Shown: positions 1-8,781, counted from the first letter of the stretch. The stretch is 64,000 nucleotides of DNA from Leifsonia sp. EB41 (GCF_041262565.1 NZ_JBGCCJ010000001.1:248001-312000); one strand, 5' to 3'. Numbers and translations are program-made. The notes: generated from the sequence alone by a model not told the origin.

Positions 1-251
1 GTGAAGGAGACGTGGTCGAGCTTCACCAGGAACGCGTAGACGTCGCCGCCCTCGCCGCAGCCGAAGCAGTGGTAGCGGCCGACGCCCGGCCGGACGTTGA
101 AGCTCGGGCTCTTCTCGTCGTGGAACGGGCAGAGGCCCTTGAGCGAGCCGACGCCGCCCGGCTTCAGGCTCACATAGTCGCCGATGATGTCGGCGATGTT
201 GGTACGGGCCTTGACCTCTTCGATGTCGCTCTGTCGTATCCGGCCCGCCAT
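1..251 (-). CDS. dnaG: DNA primase DnaG, N-terminal part (gene runs off the left edge)
   Basis: Makes the RNA primers for chromosome replication. Only about the first 83 residues are present. They carry the CHC2 zinc-binding domain, visible as the motif CPFHDEKSPSF followed by YHCFGCGEGGD, the classic Cys-His-Cys-Cys zinc site at the start of bacterial primases. The start ATG at 251 gives MAGRIRQSDIEEV, a typical DnaG beginning. The catalytic TOPRIM and helicase-binding domains lie outside the window. The gene downstream of it in the genome cannot be seen. The upstream neighbour dgt is often found next to dnaG in actinobacteria, which supports the call. Confidence 0.95.
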   Translation of the reverse strand, partial: MAGRIRQSDIEEVKARTNIADIIGDYVSLKPGGVGSLKGLCPFHDEKSPSFNVRPGVGRYHCFGCGEGGDVYAFLVKLDHVSF

Positions 252-279
252 AGGACGAGTCTAGTGAGCGGGGCCGACC

Positions 280-1320
280 TCAGTCGCGCGGCGGGCGCCT
301 GCGCCGGGTGTTCTGGGCGATCTCGATGATCGCGCAGAAGACCTCGATGGTCACCCGGAGCAGCAGCACGCTCAGGATGGCGGCCACGAGCGTCACCAGG
401 ACGCCCAGCAGAAACACGAATGCGCCCCCTCCCGGAGACCGGGTCGCGATCGCGATGCCGAGGCTGTTGGCGAAGCCCACCACGATCCCGAGGCCGATCA
501 GGACGAGCCCGACGACATAGACCGGGCCGGCGAGCTTGCGCGTCACGTAGCTGGTGAAAGTGAAGTCGAACAGCGACGAGAAGAACCGCGAGTCGTCGAG
601 GCGGTCGGCGAGGTCGTTCATGGTCCGACCGGGCCGCGGGGCGTGCGGGCCGGCTGCGGGAGGCGGCGGGGCGTCCTCGCCGACGGGGGCCCCGTTCGCG
701 TGCGCGGCACCGCTCGTGTGCGCAGCGGCCGGAGCGGCGGCCTCAGCCGTGGTCTCCGCGGAGGCGGCCGCCGTGGTGTCTTCGGAGACCGCCCCGACCG
801 GCACCGGCTCGGCGGCGGGAGACGCCGGCAGCAGCTCGGTCTCGGCCTCGGCCGACTCCTCGCTCGCCGTCGCGGGATTCAGGATCTCCGTCTCGGCGGT
901 CGGGACCCGGTAGAAGTCGTCCGCGGTCGGGAGGACCGCGGTCGCAGCCTCCTCCTCGTGCGGCTCGGCGGTGTCCGCCGCGACGACGGGCTCGGCCGGT
1001 GAGGTCGAAGTGTCGGGCGCCGACGCCGCCTTGCTGCGCGACGCGGCCGGGCGACGGCGCGGCTTCGCGGGCGTCGTGGCCTCCACCGTGTCCTCCGTGG
1101 CGGCCTTGCCCAGCATGGCGTCGAGGATCTCCGGGGCCTCGCCGTTCGGCGAGATGGACTCCGTCTTCGGGATGCGCTTGCGCGGCGAAGGTGCGCGCTT
1201 CGCAGCCGCGGGCCGGGTAGCGGGCGCCGGCTGATCGGGGGCGGGCGCGTGCTCCGCCGCCGCGCCGGGCTCGGCCTCTGTGGGCCGGTCGCCGCCCGTG
1301 GGGGGCTGTGGGCTGCTCAT
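280..1320 (-). CDS. DUF4282 domain membrane protein with a long low-complexity N-terminus
   Basis: A 346-residue protein of unknown role. Residues 1 to about 230 are a disordered, Ala/Pro/Glu-rich stretch with clusters of basic residues (PRKR, KPRRRP). The C-terminal 100 residues match the DUF4282 pattern: FFSSLFDFTFTSYVTRKLAG, then two transmembrane helices separated by a short loop, then a basic tail. It is expected in the cytoplasmic membrane with the acidic tail in the cytoplasm. It sits between dgt and dnaG on the same strand with small gaps, so it may be co-transcribed with them. The function is not known; the domain assignment is from the C-terminal sequence pattern only. Confidence 0.8.
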   Translation of the reverse strand: MSSPQPPTGGDRPTEAEPGAAAEHAPAPDQPAPATRPAAAKRAPSPRKRIPKTESISPNGEAPEILDAMLGKAATEDTVEATTPAKPRRRPAASRSKAASAPDTSTSPAEPVVAADTAEPHEEEAATAVLPTADDFYRVPTAETEILNPATASEESAEAETELLPASPAAEPVPVGAVSEDTTAAASAETTAEAAAPAAAHTSGAAHANGAPVGEDAPPPPAAGPHAPRPGRTMNDLADRLDDSRFFSSLFDFTFTSYVTRKLAGPVYVVGLVLIGLGIVVGFANSLGIAIATRSPGGGAFVFLLGVLVTLVAAILSVLLLRVTIEVFCAIIEIAQNTRRRRPPRD

Positions 1321-1397
1321 GCGTCTCTCCTCCGTCGCCGTCCCTCAAGCATTCTGCACCTGGGCTGTCTATTCAAGCCCAGGCCCGGCGCGCCGGA

Positions 1398-2678
1398 TCA
1401 GTGCTGCACGAGACGCTCGAACCAGCTCAGCGCCGACTGGTCGGTCAGGCTCGCGACCTGGTCGACCACCACGCGCTTGCGCTCCGCGTCGCTGCCGGCG
1501 AGTCGCCAGTCCTCCTGGAATCCCGGGTCCAGCTCCTTCGGCCCGCGCGAGAAGAGCACATCGGCCAGCGCCATCAGCACCTGCCGCTGCTGCGCGTAGA
1601 TCGGCTGACGCGTGTTGCGCGACATCACGAACGTGGCGACGATCCCCTTCAGCACGGCGATCTCCGCCCGGATGGCGTCGGGCACAACCACATCCGCACC
1701 GAACCGGCGAAGCTCCACCCGGCCCGCGCGGTGCTTTGTCTCGTGGACGGCGGCATGCGCGAACCGGCCGATGAGCTGGCTGGTGAGGTTCTTCAGGTGC
1801 GCCTGCGCGCGCCTGCTGCCGTCCCACCGGTCGAGCCAGATGTCCAGGGTGTCGAGACGGTCGAACGCCGCGATCAGCTCGTCATGGCTGAACTCGCCGC
1901 CCACCCACTCGTACATCGAGCTGACCAGATCGTCGTGGTCGACCCGGCTGCCGAGCGCCGCCACGTCGATGTAGCCGTTGACGACGGCGTCCTCGAAGTC
2001 GTGCACGGAGTAGGCGATGTCGTCGGAGAGGTCCATCACCTGCGCCTCGATGCAGCGCTGGCGTTCGGGGGCATCGGCGCGCATCCACTCGAAGACGCCG
2101 TGGTCGTCGGCGTAGAAGCCGAACTTCGCGCGCCCGCTCGGGTCTGCGACCGAGTGGGTCTCCGGCCACGGGTACTTGCAGCTCGCGTCGAGGCTCGCAC
2201 GGGTCAGGTTGAGCCCGTAGGGTCGGCCGTCGCGGCCGAACACCTTGGGCTCCAGACGGGTGAGCAGGCGCAGCGTCTGAGCGTTGCCCTCGAAGCCGCC
2301 GATGTCCTCCGCCCAGGCGTTGAGCGCGCGCTCGCCGTTGTGGCCGAAGGGCGGGTGGCCGATGTCGTGGGCCAGGCACGCGGTGTCGACGATGTCGGGG
2401 TCGAGCCCGAGGCTCGCCGCGAGTTCGCGACCGACCTGGGCGACCTCCAGCGAGTGCGTCAGCCGGTTGCGTGCGAAGTCGAGGCCGGCCGTCGGGCTGA
2501 GCACCTGGGTCTTGGCGGCGAGGCGGCGCAGGGCGCTGGAGTGCAGCAGGCGGGCCCGGTCGCGGGCGAAGTCGCTGCGGCGGCTGGAATGGTGCTCGGG
2601 GAGCCAGCGCTCCCGGTCGCGCTCGGTGTAGCCGTCGGCCGGGACGCTGTCGACGGTCGCCGTCGCGCTATCCACCAC
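1398..2678 (-). CDS. dgt: Deoxyguanosinetriphosphate triphosphohydrolase-like protein
   Basis: An HD-domain enzyme that hydrolyses dNTPs (dGTP in the type enzyme) to deoxynucleoside and triphosphate, helping to balance nucleotide pools. The metal-binding HD signature is visible as NRLTHSLEVAQVG followed by LAHDIGHPPFGHNGE, with a third His/Asp region (MDLSDDIAYSVHDFEDA) downstream. The N-terminal RRSDFARDRARLLHSSALRRL block is typical of the family. The reading frame is open further upstream, but the family-like sequence begins at VVDSATATVDS, so the GTG at 2678 (or 2675) is chosen. This overlaps the end of dusB by 11 bases and implies translational coupling. The length, about 426 residues, is normal for actinobacterial members. 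Confidence 0.93.
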   Translation of the reverse strand: MVDSATATVDSVPADGYTERDRERWLPEHHSSRRSDFARDRARLLHSSALRRLAAKTQVLSPTAGLDFARNRLTHSLEVAQVGRELAASLGLDPDIVDTACLAHDIGHPPFGHNGERALNAWAEDIGGFEGNAQTLRLLTRLEPKVFGRDGRPYGLNLTRASLDASCKYPWPETHSVADPSGRAKFGFYADDHGVFEWMRADAPERQRCIEAQVMDLSDDIAYSVHDFEDAVVNGYIDVAALGSRVDHDDLVSSMYEWVGGEFSHDELIAAFDRLDTLDIWLDRWDGSRRAQAHLKNLTSQLIGRFAHAAVHETKHRAGRVELRRFGADVVVPDAIRAEIAVLKGIVATFVMSRNTRQPIYAQQRQVLMALADVLFSRGPKELDPGFQEDWRLAGSDAERKRVVVDQVASLTDQSALSWFERLVQH

Positions 2679-3876
2679 TGTTGTGCACCTCCGCTTCGGC
2701 GACCTCCGCGCGGGCGCTGCCCGCGAGCTCGCGGCTGTCGAGCCAGCCTTCGGGGAGGGCGGGACGCTTGGGCGAGCCGGCGCGGCCGCGCTGGCCCTCC
2801 GCGGCCTCGCCCGGGTACTCCTGGCTCCAGTCGAGCGTCGCCAGCAGATCGTCGAGGTGCGCGAGCGTGTCGACCGTCGCGAGGCTGGCACGCAGGTCGC
2901 CGCCGACCGGGTAGCCCTTGAAGTACCAGGCGACATGCTTGCGGATGTCGCGGCAGCCGCGCTCCTCGCTGTCGAAGAACTCGACCAGCAGCTCGGCGTG
3001 CCGGCGGAACGTCGCCGCCACCTGCCCCAGCGTCGGGTGGGCCTGCGCGAGCGCGGCCTCCTCCGCGGTGATCTCGCCCGCGCGGGCGCGGAACGCTGCC
3101 GCCAGGTCGCCGAACAGCCACGGCCTCCCGAGGCAGCCGCGGCCGACCACGACGCCGTCGCAGCCGGTCTCGTCCACCATGCGAAGCGCGTCGGCCGCCG
3201 ACCAGATGTCGCCGTTGCCGAGCACCGGGGTGCCGGTGATGGTCTCCTTGAGCTTCGCGATGGCGGACCAGTCGGCCTGGCCGGAGTAGAACTCGGCGGC
3301 CGTGCGGGCGTGCAGCGCGATCGAGGCGACGCCGGCGCCCTCCGCGGCCTTGCCGGCCTCCAGGTAGGTGAGGTGGTCGCCGTCGATGCCCTTGCGCATC
3401 TTGACGGTCAGCGGGATGTCGCCCGCTGCCGCGACAGCGCCCTCTACGATCTCGCGGAAGTGGTTCAGCTTCCACGGCAGCGCGGCGCCGCCGCCCTTGC
3501 GGGTGACCTTGGGTACCGGGCAGCCGAAGTTGAGGTCGATGTGGTCGGCGCGGTCCTCCGCGACGAGCATCGTGACCGCCTCGCGGACGGTCTTGGGGTC
3601 GACGCCGTAGAGCTGGATGCTGCGCGGCGTCTCCGACTCGTGGTGCGTGATGAGACGCAGCGACTCGGGGGTGCGCTCGACCAGCGCGCGGGACGTGATC
3701 ATCTCGCTCACGTAGAGGCCGGCGCCGAACTCGCGGCAGAGCCGGCGGAAGGCGGTGTTCGTGATCCCCGCCATGGGCGCGAGGACGACCGGCACGTCGA
3801 GGGCGAGCGGGCCGATGGACAGGCGGGGGCTCGTCTCCGTGCGGGGAGCTAGGGTGGCGGTAGTAGACATCTGCAT
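2668..3876 (-). CDS. dusB: tRNA-dihydrouridine synthase (DusB / NifR3 type)
   Basis: An FMN enzyme that reduces uridine to dihydrouridine in the D-loop of tRNA. The TIM-barrel N-terminus starts with VPVVLAPMAGITNTAFRRL, and the active-site cysteine lies in LNFGCPVPKVTRKGGGAAL. Later motifs VKMRKGID, LHARTAAEFYSG and GVVVGRGCLGRPWLF are FMN-binding parts of the family. The length of 402 residues is usual. ATG 3876 follows GGGAG by 5 bases; ATG 3870 is an alternative start. It is transcribed ahead of dgt and overlaps it. The gene is divergent from the ybaK-like gene, with only 27 bp between the two starts. Confidence 0.95.
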   Translation of the reverse strand: MQMSTTATLAPRTETSPRLSIGPLALDVPVVLAPMAGITNTAFRRLCREFGAGLYVSEMITSRALVERTPESLRLITHHESETPRSIQLYGVDPKTVREAVTMLVAEDRADHIDLNFGCPVPKVTRKGGGAALPWKLNHFREIVEGAVAAAGDIPLTVKMRKGIDGDHLTYLEAGKAAEGAGVASIALHARTAAEFYSGQADWSAIAKLKETITGTPVLGNGDIWSAADALRMVDETGCDGVVVGRGCLGRPWLFGDLAAAFRARAGEITAEEAALAQAHPTLGQVAATFRRHAELLVEFFDSEERGCRDIRKHVAWYFKGYPVGGDLRASLATVDTLAHLDDLLATLDWSQEYPGEAAEGQRGRAGSPKRPALPEGWLDSRELAGSARAEVAEAEVHNSGG

Positions 3877-3903
3877 CGATTCTCCCAGAAAGCGTGCTGA
3901 TAC

Positions 3904-4401
3904 ATGGCCGAGAGCCCCGAAGCTGTGGAAACCGGCGGCGGACGCCGACGTGTGGAGGACGATGCCCGGGCCCGCGGCATCCCGGTGCGGATCGTGGAGC
4001 GGCCCGCTGCGCGCAGCCTGGAGGAGGCCGCGTCACTGCTCGGGATCGAGCCGGGCGACATCGTCAAGACGCTCGTGGTCAAGCGCAGCGATGACACGTT
4101 CGTGTTCGCGCTGGTGCCAGGAGGCCGCAAGATCTCCTGGCCGAAGCTGCGCGCCGTCCTCCACGTCAACAAGCTGCAGCTCCCGGACGCGTCGGTTGCG
4201 TTCGCCGCGACCGGCTACGAGCGCGGGACCATCACGCCCTTCGGCAGCACGACCGCGTGGCCCGTGATCGCCGACACGACCGTCGCCGGCCGCACCGTCT
4301 CGATGGGCGCGGGCGAGCACGGCTACTCGCTGTTCGTCGACGCGGACGCCCTCCTGGCCGGCTTCGCCGCCACCCTCGCCGACATCACCGGCCCCGAGTA
4401 G
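3904..4401 (+). CDS. YbaK/EbsC-family aminoacyl-tRNA deacylase
   Basis: A trans-editing enzyme of the prolyl-tRNA editing superfamily. Relatives remove Cys (or another amino acid) wrongly attached to tRNA-Pro. Family marks are the N-terminal AARGIPVRIVERP and EEAASLLGIEPGDIVKTLVVK with the catalytic Lys. Then come VPGGRKISWPKLRAVLHVNKLQLPD, TGYERGTITPFGS and a C-terminal GAGEHGYSLFVDADALL. It is 165 residues, a normal length. It stands alone on the plus strand and ends just before a long palindrome that probably stops transcription. The exact substrate cannot be told from sequence. Confidence 0.9.
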   Translation: MAESPEAVETGGGRRRVEDDARARGIPVRIVERPAARSLEEAASLLGIEPGDIVKTLVVKRSDDTFVFALVPGGRKISWPKLRAVLHVNKLQLPDASVAFAATGYERGTITPFGSTTAWPVIADTTVAGRTVSMGAGEHGYSLFVDADALLAGFAATLADITGPE

Positions 4402-4410
4402 CCATCGCGC

Positions 4411-4474
4411 GCATCGAGGGGACGCAACACGCCGCTCCCCGGAGGGCCGACGGCGTGTTGCGTCCCCTCGATGC
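4411..4474. repeat. Palindrome, copy 1 (24-bp perfect arms)
   Basis: Arms at 4411-4434 and 4451-4474 are perfect reverse complements (left arm begins GCATCGAGGGGACGC) around a 16-base loop. The left arm is identical over 24 bp to the left arm of a second palindrome at 5421. It begins 10 bp after the stop of the ybaK-like gene and can serve as a terminator in both directions. It has no T-run. Confidence 0.9.
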
Positions 4475-4529
4475 AGAACGTTCTGTGGATAACCGCTGGG
4501 GCTGCGACATGGGCTGGCAACCTGTCGTG

Positions 4530-5450
4530 ATGGGCCGTCTAGAACCACTTCCGCCGATCCTTCGATCTCCCGCCTTCTCCACGACGGCGGCGAAGGCGGC
4601 CGGCGTTTCGAGAGCGCGACTGCGCCGCTCCGATCTGGCGGCACCGTTCCACGGTGTCCGCGTGCCGAGTGCGGTCGTCGATGGAACTCTCAGATCGCGG
4701 TGTATCGCGTACCGAGCGGTTATGACACCAGGCTCGTGCTTCAGCCATTCGACCGCCGCAACGCTCTACGGGATGTCCCTGCCGCCACGCATCGCCGACT
4801 CCGAGGTGCTCCATGTCTCGGCCCTCGAAGGTGGAAGGGCGCCACGAGGACGGGGCGTCATAGGCCACAAGTCCAGATTGACCCCCGCGGAGATACGACT
4901 CGTGGGAGGACTGCGATTGCCGAACCCCGAGGAGGTGTTCTGTCAGTTGGCGGCGTCACTCACACCAGACGAACTGGTCGTGGCCGGCGATTCATGTCTC
5001 CGCCGAAAGCGCCCCATCTCCACGCTGCCGCAGCTCCACGCAGCGGTCCGCGCCGCTGTCGGGCGGCCTGGTGCGCGGACGCTCCGTGCGGTCATACCGC
5101 AGATACGCGCGGACACGGACTCGGCGATGGAGACGGTGATACGCCTGCACATCGTCCGGGCGGGGCTCCCCGAGCCTGTCGTAAATCGCCCCATCCGAGT
5201 GGGGTCGGGCATAGAACTGCACGGCGATCTCGTCTATCCCGTAGCGAAGGTGGTGATCGAGTATGACGGCGACCACCACCGGACGGATCCGGCGCAGTAC
5301 TTCTCGGACGTCAATCGCCTGTGGGCGCTGGAGAACGCCGGCTGGCGGGTCGTGCGGATCAACCGCTCGCACCTACACGCCGGGGCAAGTGTTGCGCTGG
5401 CGCGTATCCGTGCCGCGCTCGCATCGAGGGGACGCAACACGCCGTTCTGA
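4530..5450 (+). CDS. DUF559 domain protein (endonuclease-like, AbiEi-type N-terminus)
   Basis: About 306 residues. The N-terminus (STTAAKAAGVSRARLRR, then PFHGVRVPS) looks like the winged-helix region of AbiEi/DUF559 proteins. The C-terminus has the Vsr/PD-(D/E)xK-like core VVIEYDGDHHRTD, then YFSDVNRLWALENAGW and RVVRINRSHL, typical of DUF559. Such proteins are common and multi-copy in Microbacteriaceae; their function is unproven. No partner toxin gene is adjacent. ATG 4530 is chosen; ATG 4509 is also in frame. The last nine codons (ASRGRNTPF) are supplied by the left arm of the second palindrome, so the coding end runs into the repeat. The palindromes on both sides suggest a cassette. Confidence 0.85.
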   Translation: MGRLEPLPPILRSPAFSTTAAKAAGVSRARLRRSDLAAPFHGVRVPSAVVDGTLRSRCIAYRAVMTPGSCFSHSTAATLYGMSLPPRIADSEVLHVSALEGGRAPRGRGVIGHKSRLTPAEIRLVGGLRLPNPEEVFCQLAASLTPDELVVAGDSCLRRKRPISTLPQLHAAVRAAVGRPGARTLRAVIPQIRADTDSAMETVIRLHIVRAGLPEPVVNRPIRVGSGIELHGDLVYPVAKVVIEYDGDHHRTDPAQYFSDVNRLWALENAGWRVVRINRSHLHAGASVALARIRAALASRGRNTPF

Positions 5451-5483
5451 CGCTGACGCGACGGCGTGTTGCGTCCCCTCGAT
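5421..5483. repeat. Palindrome, copy 2 (22-bp perfect arms)
   Basis: Left arm 5423-5444 and right arm 5462-5483 pair perfectly around a 17-base loop. The stretch 5421-5444 is identical to the left arm of copy 1. The stop codon of the DUF559 gene (5448-5450) is in the loop. The right arm ends 2 bp before the stop codon of the convergent 50-aa gene at 5486, so the hairpin would end transcripts from both sides. Confidence 0.9.
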
Positions 5484-5485
5484 CG

Positions 5486-5638
5486 CTACTTTCCCGCCGG
5501 GAGGGCGCAGGCGTCGCCGTCGCAGGCGGCGGCGGTCGGGTCGCCGAGGAGGGCGAGCGTCGGGCGCGGCGCAGGCGCGACCGGCGCAGGCGCCGGCGCG
5601 TCGGGCGCAGGCGTCGGCGCGTCGGGCGCGGCGCTCAC
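5486..5638 (-). CDS. Small protein coupled to the DsbA-family gene (50 aa)
   Basis: This short frame starts at GTG 5638, overlapping the TGA stop of the DsbA-family gene by 4 bases (GTGA), a strong sign of coupled translation. The product has an Ala/Pro repeat linker followed by a compact end, PTLALLGDPTAAACDGDACALP. The CDGDAC motif resembles that of short proteins I recall next to FrnE-like genes in related actinobacteria; I could not check this. The two cysteines might take part in thiol exchange with its neighbour, but this is inference. There is no signal peptide. It ends just before palindrome copy 2. Confidence 0.65.
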   Translation of the reverse strand: MSAAPDAPTPAPDAPAPAPVAPAPRPTLALLGDPTAAACDGDACALPAGK

Positions 5639-6330
5639 GCGCGCGCCTCCGTCGGGGCCGCGGCGCGCTCGGACCAGACCTGTTCCAAGACCTGCGCGAA
5701 CGTCGCGGCGTCCTGTGCGCCCGACACGCCGTACTTCCCCTCGATGACGAAGAAGGGGACGCCGTTGATGCCGTACTCGGCCGCCGTGCGCTGGTCCTCC
5801 CGCACCGCTTCCAGGTACTCGCCGGACTCCATCGCCGCTAGCGCGTCCTCCCGGGACAGCCCGACCGACGCCGCGAGGTCGGCGAGCGACTCGGCGCGGC
5901 CGACGTGGCCGCCCTCGATGAAGTAGGCCTGGAAGAGCCGCTCCGCCAGCTCGAGCTGCTTGCCCTGCGCCTTGGCGAAGTGCAGGAGCTCGTGGGCCTT
6001 CACGGTGTTGGTGTGCTGGAGGGCGTCGAAGTCGTAGTCGAGGCCGACGGAGGACGCGATCCCGGTCACCCGGTCGAGCATCTGGTGCACCTGCTCGGCG
6101 GGGATGCCCTTGTGGCCGGCGAGGAAGTCCACCTCGCTGCCGTCGAAGTCCACCGGGGTGTCCGGCGACAGCTCGAAGGAGTGGTACTCGACCTCCACCG
6201 CGCGGCCCTCGCCGGCGCCGGCGAACGTCGCACTGCCGTTCTCGAACTTGCGCTTGCCGATGTAGCACCACGGGCACGCGATGTCGGACCAGATGTCGAT
6301 CTTGATGGGTTCGCTCACGTCAAGGGACAA
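5635..6330 (-). CDS. DsbA-family (FrnE-like) thiol oxidoreductase
   Basis: A thioredoxin-fold protein with the active-site motif C19-P-W-C22 in DIWSDIACPWCYIGKRKF. The downstream helical insert (LDRVTGIASSVGLDYDF, then NTVKAHELLHFAKAQGKQ) and the cis-Pro loop GINGVPFFVIEGKYGVSGAQ are typical of the FrnE/2-hydroxychromene isomerase-like group. No signal peptide is present, so it should act in the cytoplasm, as FrnE proteins do, in disulfide chemistry or oxidative-stress defence. It is 231 residues, a usual length, and lies 29 bp from the end of uppS on the same strand, probably in one operon. Confidence 0.92.
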   Translation of the reverse strand: MSLDVSEPIKIDIWSDIACPWCYIGKRKFENGSATFAGAGEGRAVEVEYHSFELSPDTPVDFDGSEVDFLAGHKGIPAEQVHQMLDRVTGIASSVGLDYDFDALQHTNTVKAHELLHFAKAQGKQLELAERLFQAYFIEGGHVGRAESLADLAASVGLSREDALAAMESGEYLEAVREDQRTAAEYGINGVPFFVIEGKYGVSGAQDAATFAQVLEQVWSERAAAPTEARA

Positions 6331-6359
6331 CGGTGTGCAGCGCTGCAGTTATTCCGCGG

Positions 6360-7172
6360 CTACAGCGCGACGTCGTCCGGGGTGTCCACCGCTCCCCCGA
6401 ACCGCCGGTTGCGCCGCGCGAAGAGCTCGACGGCCTCCCACAGGTCGGTGCGTGAGAAGTCCGGCCACAGCGTGTCGAGGAACACCATCTCCGCGTACGC
6501 GCTCTGCCAGAGCAGGAAGTTGCTGGTCCGCTGCTCCCCCGAGCTGCGCACGAACAGGTCGACGTCCGGCATGTCCGGGAGGTAGAGGTGCCGCTGGATG
6601 GTCTTCTCGCCCACCGCGGACGGCTTCAGCCGGCCGGCGGCGACCTCCGCGGCGATCTCCCGCACGGCGTCCGCGATCTCGGTGCGCCCGCCGTAGTTGA
6701 CGCACATCGTGAGCGTCAGGACGTCGTTGCCCGCCGTCAAGCGCTCGGCGTACTGCAGCTCCTTGATGACGGACGACCAGAGCCGCGGCGTACGGCCGGC
6801 CCAGCGCACCCGCACCCCCCACTCGTTGAGCTGGTCGCGCCTGCGGTGCAGCACCTCCCGGTTGAAGCCCATCAGGAAGCGGACCTCGTCGGGCGAACGC
6901 TTCCAGTTCTCGGTCGAGAACGCGTAGACGCTGAGGTGCTTGACACCGACCTGGATGGCCCCGGCCACCACGTCCAGCAGGGAGGCCTCCCCGGCGCGGT
7001 GCCCCTCGATACGGGTGAGGCCCTGGCGGTTCGCCCAGCGGCCGTTGCCGTCCATCACGATGGCGACGTGCTCCGGGACCGCCTTCGGCGGGAACGCGGG
7101 CGGGTAGAGCCCCGTCCAGTCGACCGGCCGGTAGGCGACCGCGTCCTTGTGCGTGTACGGCTTGGGCGTCAT
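6360..7172 (-). CDS. uppS: Isoprenyl transferase (undecaprenyl diphosphate synthase)
   Basis: A cis-prenyltransferase that builds the polyprenyl diphosphate carrier for cell-wall synthesis from isopentenyl diphosphate. The catalytic motif [17 protein letters not shown] with its Asp, then [31 protein letters not shown], and the C-terminal [19 protein letters not shown] are all present. The frame is open far upstream, but ATG 7172 gives [16 protein letters not shown], the normal start for actinobacterial members. It overlaps the recO stop by 4 bases (ATGA). The product is 270 residues. recO-uppS is a standard actinobacterial pair. Confidence 0.96.
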   Translation of the reverse strand: MTPKPYTHKDAVAYRPVDWTGLYPPAFPPKAVPEHVAIVMDGNGRWANRQGLTRIEGHRAGEASLLDVVAGAIQVGVKHLSVYAFSTENWKRSPDEVRFLMGFNREVLHRRRDQLNEWGVRVRWAGRTPRLWSSVIKELQYAERLTAGNDVLTLTMCVNYGGRTEIADAVREIAAEVAAGRLKPSAVGEKTIQRHLYLPDMPDVDLFVRSSGEQRTSNFLLWQSAYAEMVFLDTLWPDFSRTDLWEAVELFARRNRRFGGAVDTPDDVAL

Positions 7173-7909
7173 CCACTCGCCTTCTGATCGTGCTGGACGT
7201 GCTGCAGGGAGCGCAGGCCGCGCTCCAGATGCCATTGGGTGTACGCGGCCACGAGTCCGTTCGCCTTCGACCGGGTGGAGTCGTCGGCCGCCTCGGCCGC
7301 CTCCCAGTCGCCGGTGAGCAGCGAGCCGAGCAGCGCGATGGTGGCGGCGTCGATGCGGGGAGCCCCGGGTGGCGCGCAGTCGTCGCACACCACGCCGCCG
7401 AGCTGGACCACCACGTGCTCGTGGGGGCCAGGTGCTCCACAGCGCGAGCAGTCGAGGAAGCTCGGCGCCCAGCCCGCGAGCGACAACGCGCGCAGCAGGT
7501 AGGAGTCGAGGGTGAGCTGCGGTCCGTGCTCGCGACGAGACAGCGAGCGGAGGGCGCCGACGAGCAGGAGGTACTGCTGCAGGGAGGCCTCGGCCTCGGT
7601 CAGCCGGTCGGCGGCCTCCACCATCGCGTTGGCGGCGGTGTAGCTGGCGTAGTCGTCTGCGATCAGCGCGCCGTACGAGCCGATCGTCTCGGCCTGGGTC
7701 ACCACGTCGAGCGTGCGCCCCTCGTAGAGCTGCACGTCGGCGACCATGAACGGCTCCAGGCGCGAGCCGAACTTGGAGGCCGTGCGCCGCACGCCCTTCG
7801 CCACCGCGCGGATCTTGCCGTGCTGCCGGCTGAGCATGGTGACGATGCGGTCGGCCTCACCCAGCTTGTGGGTGCGCAGCACGACGACTTCATCACGGTA
7901 GACAGGCAC
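7169..7909 (-). CDS. recO: DNA repair protein RecO
   Basis: A recombination mediator that helps RecR load RecA at gaps. The OB-fold N-terminus begins [26 protein letters not shown], followed by [22 protein letters not shown]. The zinc-binding CSRCGAPG ... VVCDDC pair is in the C-terminal helical domain. GTG 7909 is used; the codon just upstream is GTC, so it cannot start. The product is 246 residues. The start is 32 bp from that of the divergent TRIC-family gene, so the two share a promoter region. Confidence 0.95.
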   Translation of the reverse strand: MPVYRDEVVVLRTHKLGEADRIVTMLSRQHGKIRAVAKGVRRTASKFGSRLEPFMVADVQLYEGRTLDVVTQAETIGSYGALIADDYASYTAANAMVEAADRLTEAEASLQQYLLLVGALRSLSRREHGPQLTLDSYLLRALSLAGWAPSFLDCSRCGAPGPHEHVVVQLGGVVCDDCAPPGAPRIDAATIALLGSLLTGDWEAAEAADDSTRSKANGLVAAYTQWHLERGLRSLQHVQHDQKASG

Positions 7910-7941
7910 GACTCCAGTATCCCGCGTGATACAAGTGACTG

Positions 7942-8721
7942 GTGACATCCGCGACCTTCACGATCCCCCTCTGGGGCGACCTGGTCGCCGTCGGCGTCGG
8001 CAGCCTCCAGGGCGCCATGTTCGCCTCCGGGTTCCGCGACCGGCGGCTCGATCTGCTCGGCATCGCGATCATCGGCGTGGCGACGGGGCTGGGCGGCGGC
8101 CTGCTGCGCGACATCCTCCTCAACGTCACGCCGGTGGCGCTGCAGTCCAACTGGTACCTGCCCGCCACGGTCGTCTCGGCACTGCTCGGGATGCTGCTGG
8201 TGCGGCTGTTCCGGAGGCTGGACCCGATCATCACCTTCCTGGACGCGCTCACGATCGGGCTGTTCGGCGCGATCGGGGCGACCAAGGCGCTCGCGCTCGG
8301 CCTCCCGGAGGTGCCCGCGGTGTTCGTCGGCGTGGTCTCGGCGGTCGGCGGGTCGATCCTGCGCGACGTGCTGCTCAACCTCCCCATCGCGCTGATGCAC
8401 GTCGGCTCGCTCTACGCGGTCGCCGCCGGGGCCGGCACGATCGTGCTCGTCGTGCTGGTCGACCTGAAGGTGCCCTTCACCGTGGCCGTACTGGTCTGCG
8501 TGATCGTGACACTGATCATCCGCCTCCTCGCCGTCCGCTTCGGCTGGAGCCTCCCGGAGCAGCGCGAGCTCGGCCGGCTCCGCGCCCCGAGCTGGATGGC
8601 GTTCGGCTTCGGCCGCCGCCCGAGCGTCGAACGGACGAACGAGCGGACCGATACCGGAGCCATTCCGCGGTACCGCATCGAGGATCGGCCCGCGGACAAC
8701 GGAGGAGATCTGCGCGCGTGA
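7942..8721 (+). CDS. UPF0126 / TRIC-family membrane protein (cation channel-like)
   Basis: A polytopic membrane protein with the internal duplication of this family. Each half has a glycine-rich [10 protein letters not shown]-type motif: [15 protein letters not shown] in the first half and [16 protein letters not shown] in the second. About seven hydrophobic helices are visible, then a hydrophilic C-terminal tail. Bacterial relatives form trimeric monovalent-cation channels or glycine-linked transport proteins. The substrate here is not predictable. It starts at GTG 7942 and ends before a strong bidirectional terminator shared with leuA. Confidence 0.9.
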   Translation: MTSATFTIPLWGDLVAVGVGSLQGAMFASGFRDRRLDLLGIAIIGVATGLGGGLLRDILLNVTPVALQSNWYLPATVVSALLGMLLVRLFRRLDPIITFLDALTIGLFGAIGATKALALGLPEVPAVFVGVVSAVGGSILRDVLLNLPIALMHVGSLYAVAAGAGTIVLVVLVDLKVPFTVAVLVCVIVTLIIRLLAVRFGWSLPEQRELGRLRAPSWMAFGFGRRPSVERTNERTDTGAIPRYRIEDRPADNGGDLRA

Positions 8722-8738
8722 CCGCCTGAATAGCGGTT

Positions 8739-8781
8739 AACGGAGGAGATCCCGGTCGATCTGACCGGGATCTCCTCCGTT
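8739..8781. terminator. Bidirectional hairpin terminator between the TRIC gene and leuA
   Basis: A 19-bp perfect inverted repeat (AACGGAGGAGATCCCGGTC at 8739-8757, complement at 8763-8781) with a 5-base loop. It ends in TTGTTG for the plus strand. It lies between the convergent TRIC-family gene and leuA and can end both transcripts. Confidence 0.93.

Noticed and set aside
1308-2921. Long plus-strand frame of 537 codons
   Set aside because: It is antisense to dgt, which has full HD motifs. High GC keeps the opposite strand free of stops; its protein is Arg/Ala/Val-rich without any domain.
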